From positions 40,001 to 104,000 of the forward strand of contig JAVVLW010002611.1 in assembly GCA_034401795.1 (NCBI GenBank): 64,000 nt of DNA, read 5' to 3'. A model generated the notes under the pieces. The model saw only the letters and a list, made by a program, of their open reading frames with translations. It was not told where the DNA came from and ran no database searches. Origin of the DNA: Chaetoderma sp. LZ-2023a (lineage: Eukaryota; Mollusca; Caudofoveata; Chaetodermatida; Chaetodermatidae). Below, one piece after another: positions 11,432 to 22,559 of this stretch (the first letter of the stretch is position 1; every line of letters starts with the position of its first letter). The position numbers and the translations under genes were made by a program.

Positions 11432-12730
11432 ACCTACATAGTACTTACAGAGTACCCACATAGTACCTACAGAGTACTTACATAGTACTTACATAGTACC
11501 TACATAGTACCTACACAGTAACTACAGAGTACCTACAGAGTACCTACAGAGTACCTGCATAGTACCTACAGCGTACCTGCATAGTACCTACATAGTACCT
11601 GCATAGTACCTACAGAGTACCTGCATAGTACCTACAGAGTACCTGCATAGTACCTACAGAGTACCTGCATAGTACCTACAGAGTACCTGCATAGTACTTA
11701 CAGAGTACCTACACAGTACCTGCACAGTACTGGCATAGTACCTACAGAGTACCTGCATAGTCCTTACAGAGTACCTGTATAGTACTTAAAGAGTACCTAC
11801 AGAGATCCTGCATAGTACCTACATAGTACCTGCATAGTACCTACACAGTACCTTCATAATACCTACAGAGTATCTACAGAGTACCTACATAGTACCTGCA
11901 TAGTACCTACACAGTACCTTCATAATACCTACAGAGTATCTACAGAGTACCTACATAGTACCTGCATAGTACCTACACAGTACCTTCATAATACCTACAG
12001 AGTATCTACAGAGATCCTGCATAGTACCTACATAGTACCTGCATAGTACCTACAGAGTACCTACAGAGTATCTACAGAGTATCTACAGAGTACCTGCATA
12101 GTACCTACATAGTACCTGCATAGTACCTACACAGTACCTTCATAATACCTACAGAGTATCTACAGAGATCCTGCATAGTACCTACATAGTACCTGCATAG
12201 TACCTGCATAGTACCTACAGAGTACCTACAGAGTATCTACAGAGTATCTACATAGTACCTTCATAATACCTACATAGTACCTGCATAGTACCTACACAGT
12301 ACCTTCATAATACCTACAGAGTACCTACATAGTACCTACACAGTACCTGCATAGTACCTACAGAGTATCTACAGAGTATCTACAGAGTATCTACAGAGTA
12401 TCTACAGAGTATCTACAGAGTACCTGCATAGTACCTACAGAGTACCTGCATAGTACCTACAGAGTACCTGCATAGTACCTACAGAGTACCTGCATAGTAC
12501 CTACAGAGTACCTGCATAGTACTTACAGAGTACCTACACAGTACCTGCACAGTACTGGCATAGTACCTACAGAGTACCTGCATAGTCCTTACAGAGTACC
12601 TGTATAGTACTTAAAGAGTACCTACAGAGATCCTGCATAGTACCTGCATAGTACCTACACAGTACCTTCATAATACCTACAGAGTATCTACAGAGTACCT
12701 ACATAGTACCTGCATAGTACCTACAGAGTA
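11432..12730 (+). repeat. 11-bp tandem array with 22-bp higher order
   Basis: About 118 copies of an 11-mer AGTACCTACAG or AGTACCTGCAT, often alternating to give a 22-bp unit. GTAC recurs once per 11 bp. Larger blocks (for example the block at 11.57-11.80 kb and 12.42-12.63 kb) are near-duplicates, showing block-wise amplification. Confidence 0.95.
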
Positions 12731-12827
12731 TGGTGCATATATAGGAGCTCAAACTTCTTGCCATTTTGCATCAAAGCAAGAAAATGGAATGGCTTAAAAT
12801 AATACATGATAGCTTTAAGTTTCTTAA

Positions 12828-12965
12828 ACCTTTCACCGACAAATCCTTGCAAAAGCTAATTTTTTACGAAATAAAACAACAGCTTCCAGCCAAATTAATG
12901 TCAAAATATTCAACAGTTTTCCTGTAGGGTTGGCGCGAAAATAAGGGAATATATCGGTAAAAAGG
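12828..12965 (+). mobile_element. Short TTAA-flanked MITE with half an H1 core
   Basis: Flanked by TTAA at 12824-12827 and 12966-12969. Ends read ACCTTTCACCGAC and, on the other strand, ACCTTTTTACCGA. Inside is only the right half of the H1 palindrome (TCAAAATATTCAACAG) followed by TTTTCCTGTAGGGTTG. An internal deletion derivative of the same type seen at 13507 and 62286. Confidence 0.65.
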
Positions 12966-13059
12966 TTAAGTTTCTTAACATAAAATCCACTCATATATCT
13001 GTAAAATCAACGTGTCCATAAAGAAGTGATTCATTACATTATTCAACGTCTGACTACTG

Positions 13060-13245
13060 AGTTTTCGCAGACGACATATTCCAAGGGATATATCTCTGGA
13101 CCAGCTGAATATTTTGAAAACAATTTGACTGAAAGTTGTTGGCTGCTAAGCCACCAACAACTTTTAGTCAAATTGTTTTCAAAATATTTAGCCGGTCCAG
13201 AGACTTTGTTCATTGAAATTATTGTCTGGTGGCTTGCAGCAGCGA
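13060..13245 (+). mobile_element. Hairpin element with ~50-bp perfect-like arms
   Basis: An inverted repeat spans 13093-13203: TCTCTGGACCAGCTGAATAT pairs with the complement ending GGTCCAGAGA, around the central GTTGTTGGC and GCCxxCCAACAAC. It is a variant of the H1 core with different outer sequence (GACATATTCCAAGGG left, GGTGGCTTGCAGCAG right). Confidence 0.75.
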
Positions 13246-13374
13246 GACAGTTAACATTGATTTACTAAAACAGACCCATCATATTAATCCTCTAACCGTC
13301 AACAAGATTGGTAAAATCTATGCTTAAAGCGAATGACAATGAATACATATGCCAAGAACAAATTATTTACCGTT

Positions 13375-13490
13375 GGAATGGTCAGCCATTGCAGAGGTAG
13401 ATTTTCATAATTGTCTTCTCTTGGCCCGCCAATGGACATTTCTGCAGGTGACTGCAGAGACCATGTTTGACCGGCTTGACCATTACAGAG
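13375..13490 (+). mobile_element. H2 foldback MITE, right half
   Basis: TTGTCTTCTCTTGGCCCGCC, ATGGACATTTCTG and GACCGGCTTGACCATTACAG match the right arm of H2, followed by TTAA at 13491-13494. The left arm is mostly missing. Confidence 0.55.
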
Positions 13491-13506
13491 TTAACAGACA
13501 GTAGTA

Positions 13507-13710
13507 ATCCTCTCACCGACAAATTCACCGTATCTCCATCTCAGGGCAAGGAAATGGGAAGTGTTGAATATTTTAAAATTAATATGACTAGAAGCCATTG
13601 CTGCCTTATGCAGCAATGGCTTCCAGTCATATTAATTTCAAAATATTCAACAGAATGTGTTGTAAACCATAAAGGAATTTACTTTTTTCAGGGATTTGTC
13701 TGTGAAGGTG
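13507..13710 (+). mobile_element. TTAA-flanked MITE with H1-type core
   Basis: Ends ATCCTCTCACCGACAAAT and ATTTGTCTGTGAAGGT are inverted and followed by TTAA at 13711-13714. The palindrome at 13562-13652 has arms TGTTGAATATTTTAAAATTA and an inner pair GAAGCCATTGCTGC/GCAGCAATGGCTTC with only a few unpaired loop bases. Confidence 0.7.
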
Positions 13711-13714
13711 TTAA

Positions 13715-14550
13715 ATGGCATGGCACTAGAGCAGCCTGATTCTCACGCTGACACGTGAAAATTTACTAAGTACATAAATGGACCAGGAGTGAGCATGCTG
13801 CGCAATCAGGCCGCTCCACCCACTTGCCCATATATGGTATGTTTGATCTCGCCTGCTAAGTAAGGCAGTGTATTTCACATGATTCAAAGCGGGAACTAGG
13901 ACAAGATTGCTGGCACACTGGATTGGGTGCGGGATACACTCGGCCATGAATGTATTGGCCAGTGTATCAAAAATATATGAAATATTTTGCAATAAAGTAT
14001 ATGATTTTCGATAACATGGTACATAAGGTACACGTGTGTGAAATTTGGGCGATGTAAGTGCACAACTCAAGAAGCTAGCCAAAAATCTGATTTAATTGCA
14101 GTATTGTGTTATGGTTTAAACTGTAGCTCTTAACTAGATGTAATGTTGTAAGCATATTGAGATACGATATTGCAGCTTTGAATGCGTGAATGATGCGCAA
14201 TGACACATACACAAAACTAACTATGAGGATAGATTATGAAGAGGGTATGAACTATTAAAAAATATTTTATCTAAATCTAATTCATACTTTAAAACCATAC
14301 AATGCTTAAATGGACAGCAAGTAAAGTAATATAATTATGTATCACAGTTGGCGAAAATATTTGGCTCTTTCTTCAATAGCTTCAGCAGAGTTGGAAACAC
14401 AATTTCATTTTATTTACAAAATTTTGCGTAATGCACTAGAAAGCACAATTATTGCTCACCATTTAATTGACAAGCCAGCCAAAAATGTACAACAAAGCTT
14501 AGACGCACAAAGAATTGTTATACAAATTGTATGGCTTTACTATTTAATAA
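13715..14550. other. No gene seen
   Basis: AT-rich DNA. An open frame of 118 codons on the minus strand (13726-14082) shows no family motif, splice sites or repeat relation I can name. Confidence 0.45.
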
Positions 14551-14655
14551 ACATGCTGTTGAATATTTTGAAATCAAGTTGACTGAGCCGCTATTGCTGC
14601 AACAGCACCAAGTCAAATTAATTTCAAAATATTCAACAGCTTACCTGTATAATTT
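14540..14655 (+). mobile_element. H1 palindromic core, shortened loop
   Basis: Inverted arms CTGTTGAATATTTTGAAATC and the complement at 14557-14639, preceded by the usual TATTTAATAAACATG and followed by CTTACCTGTATAA. Confidence 0.75.
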
Positions 14656-14660
14656 TTTAA

Positions 14661-14885
14661 TGGTCAGGCCTGCTAAAAATCATCCTCAGCAATTGTCTTG
14701 AGAAATATAAATTTGCAGGTCACTGGAACATTAATTTTGGAAATTCAGCACATGAATGACTGGCTTGATATTACCGAGCCAGTCATTTCAGTTATACATT
14801 TTCAAAAATGTCATTCCATTGACTAGCAAATGGACATTTACTAAGCAAAGATTTATATTATCTTGACCAATCTTGACCACTTTAA
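14661..14885 (+). mobile_element. H2 foldback MITE
   Basis: Begins after TTAA at 14657-14660 with TGGTCAGGCC. The centre GACTGGCTTGATATTACCGA pairs with GAGCCAGTC, and the right arm has GCAAATGGACATTT. The right terminus is uncertain. Confidence 0.6.
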
Positions 14886-14907
14886 TGGTAAAAAAGAATT
14901 ATATATC

Positions 14908-15094
14908 TGCCTATTCAATGTCCATTTATAAGTCAAGAGAGAAGTTTTGAAAATTTATCAGGGGAATGACTGGCTCGGTTATCGAACCAGTCATTCCAGT
15001 CGTAATTTTCAAAGATTGTATTCTCTTGTCCTGTATATGGACATTCCACAAGAACATAACAGAGGCTGGTTTCGGCCAGCTTGAACAGTAACGC
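14908..15094 (+). mobile_element. H2 foldback MITE, left end lost
   Basis: AATGTCCATTTATAAGTCAA and TTGTCCTGTATATGGACATT flank a perfect centre GGAATGACTGGCTCGGTTAT with its complement. The right end TTGAACAGTAACGC is followed by TTAA at 15095-15098. Confidence 0.65.
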
Positions 15095-15149
15095 TTAACT
15101 GAATCTGTCATGTCATATAGGCGCAGATGTAACAAAACTTTTATGATGT

Positions 15150-15243
15150 ATTCTATTGAATATGTTAAAATTAATTTGACTGGAAACTGTTCCTACCGAA
15201 GACATGGACATTTCTAGATAAACTAGTATTAGAATATCCAACA
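15150..15243 (+). mobile_element. Degenerate H1 core
   Basis: TGAATATGTTAAAATTAATT followed by GACTGGAAACTGTT, with AGAATATCCAACAG at the far end; the middle has been replaced. Weak but consistent with the family. Confidence 0.45.
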
Positions 15244-15464
15244 GCCTATCCCTTCTTTTACGCCACATTGTCAAATAAGATGAAGTTATTGGATTGGGGA
15301 TTGCCGAATTTGCAGTTCTGCTCGTTACTGCTGGCGATACCGTTTCCTCGTGTCAAATTAGATTCACCGTATATGACTTATTATATAATGAGACACATGC
15401 TTGAATTCTGTTCCTGATTGGATGAAAACAAATCTTTCACAAAATGGAGAAATGTATCAACATT

Positions 15465-15640
15465 ACACAAATCTTTCTGATAATCTGATACCATGCCATA
15501 TTCTATCAGCTGAATAACAATACACAAATCTTTCTGACAATCTGATACCATGCCATATTCTATCAGCTGAATAACAATACACAATTCTTTCTGACAATCT
15601 GATACCATGCCATATTCTATCAGCTGAATAACAATACAGC
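15465..15640 (+). repeat. 57-bp tandem repeat, about 3 units
   Basis: ACACAAATCTTTCTGA starts at 15465, 15522 and 15579, exactly 57 bp apart, and each unit ends with TCAGCTGAATAACAAT. An open frame across it (19 codons per unit) is a by-product. Confidence 0.9.
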
Positions 15641-15644
15641 TGTA

Positions 15645-16195
15645 ATTGTTGAATCAGAGAGAGATTTAAACGCTCTGTTCATTGTTATGCAAATTAGATA
15701 TTAATATTCAAATTGATTCCAAGCAATGTATGTAATTAATTCATCCGCACTTGTCGCAAACTCCAATGGAGCTTACCTGTGTAATTTATAAGACTTTTTT
15801 TTTGAGAATCTCTCGTTAATATTTCTGGCAATGTAAGATAGATTTAGACTGCAATTAGATATTACTAACCGAGGAATGTACAGTACAGTTAAAACCAATT
15901 TAACATTTCATGGGAACAGAAAAACAAAAACGAAAGAGAAACGAAATAAAGCCGAAGCTAACACAAATAAAACAAAAGCAAGACAATCCAATACTTATGC
16001 TACAGGATTGTGTCGTTTTATTTTTTTTCTTTTGTTACCAAGGAAATTCTAAATTGATTTGCCGCTGTACTATAGCAATGGTCATACACTTTAATATTTA
16101 TGACAATATTTTAAAAGATTCAAAGTGTCTATTGTGAAGACTAATTTGCTGTAACACCACAGGCAACATATAAGTGCATAAAAATGTTAGTAATA
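15645..16195. other. No gene seen
   Basis: AT-rich, lysine-rich short open frames only. Confidence 0.5.
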
Positions 16196-16201
16196 CATTA
16201 A

Positions 16202-16392
16202 TGGTTGAACCGGCCAATATAGGCCTGTGCAGTGGTCTTGAGGAATGCCCATTTGGCGGTTATGGAAGAAACTTTACCACTGGAATGACTGGCGTGATAA
16301 CCGAGCCACGCCTTCCAGTGCTAAATTTCCAAAAAATTAATCTCAGCCTGAGAATATTTAAATTTTCTTAATTCAATTTAACCATGAAAGGG
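16202..16392 (+). mobile_element. H2 foldback MITE with TTAA duplication
   Basis: TTAA at 16198-16201 and 16393-16396 flank the element. The right end reads ACCATGAAAGGG. The centre is CCACTGGAATGACTGGCGTG with a matching CCACGCCTTCCAGTG. Confidence 0.7.
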
Positions 16393-16579
16393 TTAATACA
16401 ATATATATCACTGATATGACCATAAATGTTGTAAAGAAATTGTTTAAATTAAAGTATTAACCCTTTCAATACTGAAATCCAAGTCTCAAATCAAACATAA
16501 TGGAAAGCTGTACAATTGTGAAAATACGTCACTTAAATTAAAATATTCAACAGAATACTGTAAATATTATTTAAGAGTT

Positions 16580-16800
16580 AACTCACACAGGTTTTACAGA
16601 GGTCTTGAGGAATGTCCATTTGCAGGCAAGAGAAGACTATTTTTGAAAATTTACCACTAGAATGAGTGGCTCGGTTATTGAGCCAGTCACTCCAGTAGTA
16701 AATTTTCAAAAAATAGTTTTCTCTTGGTCTGCAAATGGACATTTAATATGCAGAAATTGTGTTATTCTTGACCAAATTCAGCCATTTCCGGGTCACAATA
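16580..16800 (+). mobile_element. H2 foldback MITE
   Basis: GTCCATTTGCAGGCAAGAGA pairs with TCTCTTGGTCTGCAAATGGA about 105 bp later. The centre is GAGTGGCTCGGTTATTGAGC. Outer ends are eroded. Confidence 0.7.
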
Positions 16801-16964
16801 ATTTTATTTAAAAAAATTAAAATAGATTATTGATAATATGAAATGCTGGTTAAGTAGTTATAATAAGTTACCATAACTGTCACATGATGCATAACTGTTC
16901 ACATTAATAAGGTGTATATAAACATGCGTAAAAAAATTAACGATGTTATAATACGTTGTCATAT

Positions 16965-17007
16965 AAATAATAATAATAATAATAATAATAATAAGATTAA
17001 TCAATCA

Positions 17008-17039
<32 letters not shown>
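16965..17039. repeat. AAT and TA microsatellites
   Basis: (AAT)n at about 16965-16994 and (TA)n at about 17009-17039. Confidence 0.95.
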
Positions 17040-17063
17040 TCGTTGGCTGAATACAATGGTTAT

Positions 17064-17289
17064 CCCTTTAACACTAATATGTTCTAAAAAATTAGATTTT
17101 CTCATTTGAAAATGTCCATTTGCAGTCCAAGAAAACCCCCTTTTTTAGATTTACCACTGGAATAACTGGCTTGGTTATCGAGCCAGGAATTTCAATGGTA
17201 AATTTTCAAAAATTATCTCTTGGGGTGCAAATGGACATTTCTGAAGACCACAGCAGAAGCTTTTTTTTGCTCTACTCAGTGTTAAAGGG
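17064..17289 (+). mobile_element. H2 foldback MITE with CCCTTT ends
   Basis: The left end CCCTTTAACACTAATATG follows TTAT (17060-17063), and the right end AGTGTTAAAGGG precedes TTAA (17290-17293). GTCCATTTGCAGTCCAAGA and TCTTGGGGTGCAAATGGAC form the arms. About 226 bp, one of the best-preserved copies. Confidence 0.8.
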
Positions 17290-17293
17290 TTAA

Positions 17294-17830
17294 GTACAGT
17301 AAGACCTGTTCAAAGGGACCACCTTATTGGGGCACATATAATCAGTCAATATAGACAGATGGTCTGTTAATACAGGTGTTGATTGTAGTCTTTGTATCAC
17401 CTGTGTTAAAGAACCACCCATCTTTTGGCTCCAAAAAAAATGAGGGTTAATTTTCGAGGGCTCCCAAAGTTGCTTCACTAACCATAGTTAACTGGACACC
17501 AAGCAAACTTGAAATAGTTAACTAGCTAGTTAACCATAGTCGACCAACTACGCAAACTCGGTCGCAAATGGTTAGCATGAAATTAGCGTAAAATTCAAAA
17601 TCGTAGCCAAAGCACTTAAACATGTAAACATTTCGCTAAGCTATTTAAGTTTGCTGAAATTAAAGTGCTCGAAGGTAAATCAATGTTCCCACTGCATAAT
17701 CACTTCGCACTTTAATACCTAGTGCCAATTTTCACATTTTAGTAAAACAAACAATGGGAAAGGTTAACCGAGACTGATACCCGACTACAAATATTCTGTA
17801 ATTCTGCTAACTAATGTTAACTGTCGCTCA
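17294..17830. other. No gene seen
   Basis: A short local inverted pair GTTAACTAGCTAGTTAAC near 17520 is the only structure noted. Confidence 0.5.
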
Positions 17831-17835
17831 ATACT

Positions 17836-18135
17836 CGTAGCCAATGCACATGATCAGTCATTCAATTCACGTAGTCTATGCGCATGATCAGTCATTCAAT
17901 TCACGTAGCCAATGCACATGATCAGTCATTCGATTCACGTAGCCAATGCGCATGATCAGTCATTCAATTCATGTAGCCAATGCGCATGATCAGTCGTTCA
18001 ATTCACGTAGTCTATGCGCATGATCAGTCGTTCAATCAACGTAGCCAATGCGCATGATCAGTCGCTCAATACTTATAAACAATGCGCATGATCAATCGTT
18101 CAATACTCGTAGCCAATGCGCACGATCAGTAAACA
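17836..18135 (+). repeat. 34-bp minisatellite, about 9 units
   Basis: CGTAGCCAATGCGCATGATC recurs every 34 bp from 17836, each time followed by AGTCATTCAATTCA or a close variant. Confidence 0.92.
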
Positions 18136-18217
18136 AACTAACAGATTATTTTAGCGACCGGAACCTGACCCAGGCAATGTCTCGAGCATGAATCAATGTG
18201 AAACAACAAGGTACGTG

Positions 18218-18241
18218 TTAATTAATTAATTAATTAATTAA
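18218..18241. repeat. (TTAA)n short repeat
   Basis: Six consecutive TTAA units. Confidence 0.9.
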
Positions 18242-18244
18242 AAA

Positions 18245-18650
18245 ATTTATTCAGGTGAATATATTTACTGATCACTTCAAGCTTAAACCACAAAATAGAT
18301 AATATTTAGAATATCCTGTTCATTAATTTACCAGTCAAAATTGCATGAAAGGTAAAAAGATAATATGTGTGTTAAATACTTAGCATAATTTAGTTGTTTA
18401 CTTGGGAAATATAACCATGGGAAATATAATCATTATTTAGGAAATTTTTATAAACAATAATTATCCAGCGGTACCTATTCTTACACATTCTTGAACTTTA
18501 CCATCAGTCGGCCTTTTAAATGGGAACTGAAATGACAAAAATTGTGCTTAGCGTGTGTGGCCTCTCTAAGTAATCAATGGAGTTTAATATAAAATGTAAA
18601 CATGCTGTCACAAATCCTTGCCTGGATTGCTATAGCTTGACCGTAACAGC
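18245..18650. other. No gene seen
   Basis: AT-rich; nothing recognised. Confidence 0.5.
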
Positions 18651-18654
18651 CATA

Positions 18655-19030
18655 CCATCAATGGAGGGATGCTATCTGTCACTCAAGTATCTGGCATAAT
18701 CGTGACGTACTAGCTGTTAAAACAAAAATGACGTAGCTCTATCATGAAAATTGACATGTCTGTCATAAAAGTGTCTTTGATGAAGTTATAATTTAATAAA
18801 CAGACTGTTGTATATTTTGAAACAAATTTGACTGGGAGCTGTTGCCATTAGCAGCAACACCTTCAAGTCAAATTAGTTTCAAAATATTCAATAGATTACC
18901 TGTATAGTTACCTTGAAATTTAGATTCAGGAAATTCATGTGTCAGTTTCAAATCGATTTCAACATGCGCTAAAAAGTGGGTGGAGCTTATCAAGAAACGG
19001 GCATGGCTTACGTAGCAATGGATCCATCAG
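18655..19030 (+). mobile_element. H1 hairpin element
   Basis: The 5' segment has AATGGAGGGATGC, TGTCACTCAAGTATCTGGCA and a later GACATGTCTGTCAT. The palindrome is at 18805-18894 with an inner pair GCTGTTGCC/GCAGCAAC. The 3' flank has TTACCTGTATAGTTACC and AAGTGGGTGGAGCTTATC. It matches the copy at 42.0-42.4 kb more than the 9.4-kb copy, so at least two subfamilies exist. Confidence 0.7.
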
Positions 19031-19280
19031 CTAAATGTTATCATGATGATATTATGAACCATTTGTTCTGAAGTCTTGCATATAGTGGTGAATAAAATGA
19101 TGAGAACTCATTAACATATAAAATTTGCAATGTAACATTTTCATGACTTATAACAAAAATGATCTTGATAACAATGGTTTGAAAATAAGATGAAAATGAG
19201 CCACTAGCCTGCACCGCTAGTGCAGATTAAATTTTGCCAACTCAAGCAATTATGTTCTGATTCAAATATGTTATGGTAAT

Positions 19281-19496
19281 CCTTTAATGCTAACAGTTGT
19301 CCACAAAGTCTTGAGAAATGTCTATTTGCAGACCAAGAGAAGACTTATGAAGATTTGTCAGTGGAATAAGTGGTCGATCATTGAGTCAGTTATTCCGGTA
19401 GTGACTTTTCAAAAATAGTTATTTTCACGGTCTGCAAATGGACATTTCTGAAGACTACTACAGAAGCAGTTTTCGTTTGGCGTGACGGTTAAAGGG
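19281..19496 (+). mobile_element. H2 foldback MITE
   Basis: Left end CCTTTAATGCTAACAG, right end GACGGTTAAAGGG followed by TTGA. Arms TTTGCAGACCAAGAGAAGAC and CACGGTCTGCAAATGGAC. Confidence 0.7.
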
Positions 19497-19854
19497 TTGA
19501 TCAGATCCAGTGAGAAAATTAGAGATACAGTTAGTATAAAGGCCTTTATTAGTAATAGTTAGAATGGGCCTTGGCTTGTATAGATAACAGATCAACAACA
19601 AATCAAAGAAACGATACAAAAATACAAGAATTCTGCCAAATTTCCTGTCACGCCTGATTAGTTCCAATAGGAACCACCAATCACTAGCAACAGGTTGGTG
19701 CATGCCACACGGAACAGCAAATCGCAAGCAACTTTTTGGCTCAAAAAGTTGTTTGAGAATAGAGAGCAGTGTCTTATTTTCCAGCCAACTTTTTTGTTGG
19801 AACCAATTTGTTGGGGTGTGACACACGAGCTTCAATGAGCAAAAACTCATGACT

Positions 19855-19935
19855 TGCTGAATATTTTGAAAACAATTTGACTGAAAATTGTTGGTGGCTT
19901 AGCCAAAATATTTAGCAGGTCCCTAGCAGGTCCCT
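19855..19935 (+). mobile_element. Truncated H1-like hairpin
   Basis: TGAATATTTTGAAAACAATT with GACTGAAAATTGTTGGTGGC, joined early to CAAAATATTTAGCAGG. The right inner arm is deleted. Matches the 13.1-kb variant. Confidence 0.6.
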
Positions 19936-19939
19936 AGAT

Positions 19940-20450
19940 ATCTCTTGGAAGAAATTCAGCACTAAGACGGTTAACCAAGCCTAAAAACTAATTCAAAGCA
20001 ATTTGTTAAATGTAAAATTAAACGTTGACACTACCATCAGAAAACTGATCCCTATATTTCACAACTTTTCAAGCGAAACAAAAATCAATTCCAATCACAT
20101 TTCAAAATATAACAAAAGGTCTTTTGAAGTTAATATCATGCATAAGTATTTCAAACAATATAATTCAATGTGAAAAATAATAATAATAAGCCAATAAGTA
20201 AAGAATCTGGATAAGAACAACAACCTGAGGTACTTATATAAATATAATGACTGTTAGATTGTAAAAATAATTATTAACATAAGAAGGCCTTTACAAAGGA
20301 GTTTATTTACTGTTTCTGGTTCATGCTACAGTAATGATTTATTCAGTAATCACTTTTTAAAAAAAAGTTCAAAATTTTAATTATCAGTTCAAGATCACTA
20401 TTGAAGTAATTTTGGATTGCGTAACTTTTAACGTGATAAAGTACCACAAA
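19940..20450. other. No gene seen
   Basis: AT-rich. On the minus strand AATAAA occurs at about 20338-20343 and 20302-20307; either could be a polyadenylation signal of the SCHIP1-like gene, giving a 3' UTR of about 1 kb. This is unproven. Confidence 0.35.
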
Positions 20451-20454
20451 AAGA

Positions 20455-20950
20455 TGGTCACTAAAGACAGGTGGTCACTTAAGACAGCCGTAAACATGTG
20501 ATCACCAAAGACATGAGGTGGCTAAAGAGACGTGGTCACTAAAGCCATATCACCAAAGACAGATGGTCACTAAAGAGAGGTGGTCACTAAAGATAGCCGT
20601 AGACAGGCGATCACCAAAGACAGGTGGTCATTAAGGACAGGTGGTCACCAAAACAGGTGGTCAATAAAGATAGGCGGTTACTAAAGACAGATCACCACAG
20701 ACAGGTGGTCACTAAAGAGAGGTGGTCACTAAAGACAGCCTTAGACAGGTGATCACTAAAAACAGGTAATGGCTTAATAAGTCACTGGCTATATGGCAAG
20801 TGGTTCTTTATGACAGGTGGCCACTGAAGACAGGTGGTCACCAAAGACAGGTGGTCACTAAAGACAGCCTTAGATAGGCTATCACTTAATACAATTCCCT
20901 GGCTATATGATAAGTGGTTCTTTAAGACAAGTGGCAATGGAAGACAGGGT
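20455..20950 (+). repeat. 17-bp minisatellite
   Basis: AGACAGGTGGTCACTAA and variants recur throughout, with some units altered (GTTCTTTAAGACA). Confidence 0.9.
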
Positions 20951-20982
20951 TGACTGTATATAATCTTTTTCTTTAGAATTAA

Positions 20983-21193
20983 CCGTTTAACCTTAAATTA
21001 GGTTTAAACATCAATTTTCTCATAGAAAATGTTCAAGATCATATTTAAAAAATTTATCACTGGAATGACTGGCTCGATTATCGAGCCAATCATTCCAGTG
21101 ATACATTTTTAAAAATAGTTCTCTCTTGGTCTGCAAATGTGTATTTGACACAACCACTGAAGAAGTTGTTTTTGGCCGGCGTGAGTGTTAAAG
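20983..21193 (+). mobile_element. H2 foldback MITE near the 3' end of the host gene
   Basis: TTAA at 20979-20982 and TTAG after 21193 flank it; ends CCGTTTAACC and GTGAGTGTTAAAG. The centre GGAATGACTGGCTCGATTAT is nearly perfectly paired. It lies 171 bp past the stop codon and could be part of the 3' UTR. Confidence 0.75.
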
Positions 21194-21363
21194 TTAGTAT
21201 GTGGCAAAGTCCATCAAACCTCAGCTTCGTTCTCAAACACTGTCTCGTTTATATCACAGAGTAGTCTACCCTTGGCATCCAGCTATGCGCAACTGTGGCC
21301 TCAATTATATATATAGTTTAATTTAATTAGTTATAAAATGGTGGCATCTATTCATGGCTCTCG

Positions 21364-21448
21364 TCACTTTCGCTTGTCTAAGATAGAATGTTTCTGCTGT
21401 CTTTCTTGCTTTTTCTTATCAATCTTCTCAGACTGTTCTTGCGCACGT
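21364..21448 (-). CDS. SCHIP1: SCHIP1-like protein, terminal coding exon
   Basis: The acceptor CTTATTTTCAG precedes base 21448. The exon supplies one base to finish an Arg codon begun in the exon at 24885-24978, then 28 codons including TGA at 21364-21366. It encodes a charged tail, RAQEQSEKIDKKKQERQQKH, then SILDKRK and stop. In SCHIP1 proteins, as I remember them, the conserved coiled coil ending in DIEDLTR is followed by just such a short basic/polar tail. The phase (2 to 1) fits exactly, which strongly supports the call. SCHIP1 binds the tumour suppressor schwannomin/merlin and ankyrin in animals. The function here is inferred from family. Confidence 0.8.
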
Positions 21449-21493
21449 CTGAAAATAAGATCAAACATTACTATCTAATCAAAGTGCTCATAA

Positions 21494-21687
21494 CCCTTTA
21501 TAGTAAAGATTTGGCAAAAAAATTGGAAATCATTGCAATCCATTTGCAGACCAAAAGAAGAGTATTTTTGATGATTTACAACTGGAATGACTGGCTCCGA
21601 TTTCGAGTCAGGTTGTCCAGTGGTAAATTCTCAAAAATAGTTTGCCAACTGCCAAGGCCATTGCTGGTCAGCTTGACTATCAAACAG
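21494..21687 (+). mobile_element. H2 foldback MITE beside the last splice acceptor
   Basis: Flanked by ATAA and TTAA (21688-21691). Left end CCCTTTATAG. Arms CCATTTGCAGACCAAAAGA and a shortened right arm. It lies in the intron 45 bp from the acceptor of the terminal exon. Confidence 0.65.
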
Positions 21688-21691
21688 TTAA

Positions 21692-22240
21692 ATAATCCCC
21701 ATTTTGTTGGCACACTGATTGTTACAACCAAAAGGAATTTCAAATAAAAAGTTCCTTTCAGCAGTTCACAATGTCTCCTTTGTGAATGCTTGCTATTCTT
21801 GGCTAAATAGAATACAAATTTTCTATGTTCATGATTTGTCAACCATGTATTCTTAACATGTTTTCAGCCATCAAAACTCCATTAGTCTTGCACATACTAG
21901 GATCTCACGCTCAATTGAATTTAAAATCAACTGTGCTTAGAAACTATCATATTGAACAAGCTTTAGAGAGTAATGAGCCAGACTAAAATGTATGGAAAAA
22001 GAATTTATATTCAAATATATAACTTCAAGCCTCTGCCACCACACCAAACGATACATGCCATTAGTGACCCATACATTTCCAATGTGGTTTCTCACAAAGG
22101 CATATGACTATAGATTAATTTGCTGTCAATCTTTTGAAAATATAATACATATATTCATGACTTATTACACTGTGTCATTTGTATGAATACCATTAGTGGC
22201 TAATGGCTAAATGTAGACCACTTCACAGAAATCTTTTTTA
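21692..22240. other. Intron sequence, no gene seen
   Basis: AT-rich intron of the SCHIP1-like gene. Confidence 0.5.
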
Positions 22241-22245
22241 TTTAA

Positions 22246-22477
22246 CCGTTTAAGCCTTAAATCTGTTCAAGAAAATTTCAATTTTCTCAAAAGAAAATGT
22301 CAATTTGCTGACCAAGAGAAGACCATTTTTGAAAATTTACACTGGAATGACTGGTTTGTTTATCAAGCCAGTAATTTCAGTTGTAAATTTTCAAAAATTG
22401 TCTTCTCATGGTCTACATGTTGACATTTCCCAAGATCACTACAGAAGCCATTTTTGACTGGTTTGAGTGCTAAAGAG
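22246..22477 (+). mobile_element. H2 foldback MITE, 232 bp
   Basis: TTAA at 22242-22245 and TTAT at 22478-22481. Ends CCGTTTAAGCC and GTGCTAAAGAG. It is the same length as the copy at 62555-62786. The centre GACTGGTTTGTTTATCAAGC has a near-matching arm. Confidence 0.78.
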
Positions 22478-22559
22478 TTATTCTGTGGCCAATATATCAT
22501 AAAATGTCTTCAAGACAGAAAGGGTTAAGAGCCCCACCCCAACCCCATCCCCTTGTCAT

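Noticed and set aside
13726-14082. 118-codon minus-strand frame
   Set aside because: No motif, no splice sites and ordinary AT-rich composition; chance length is plausible.
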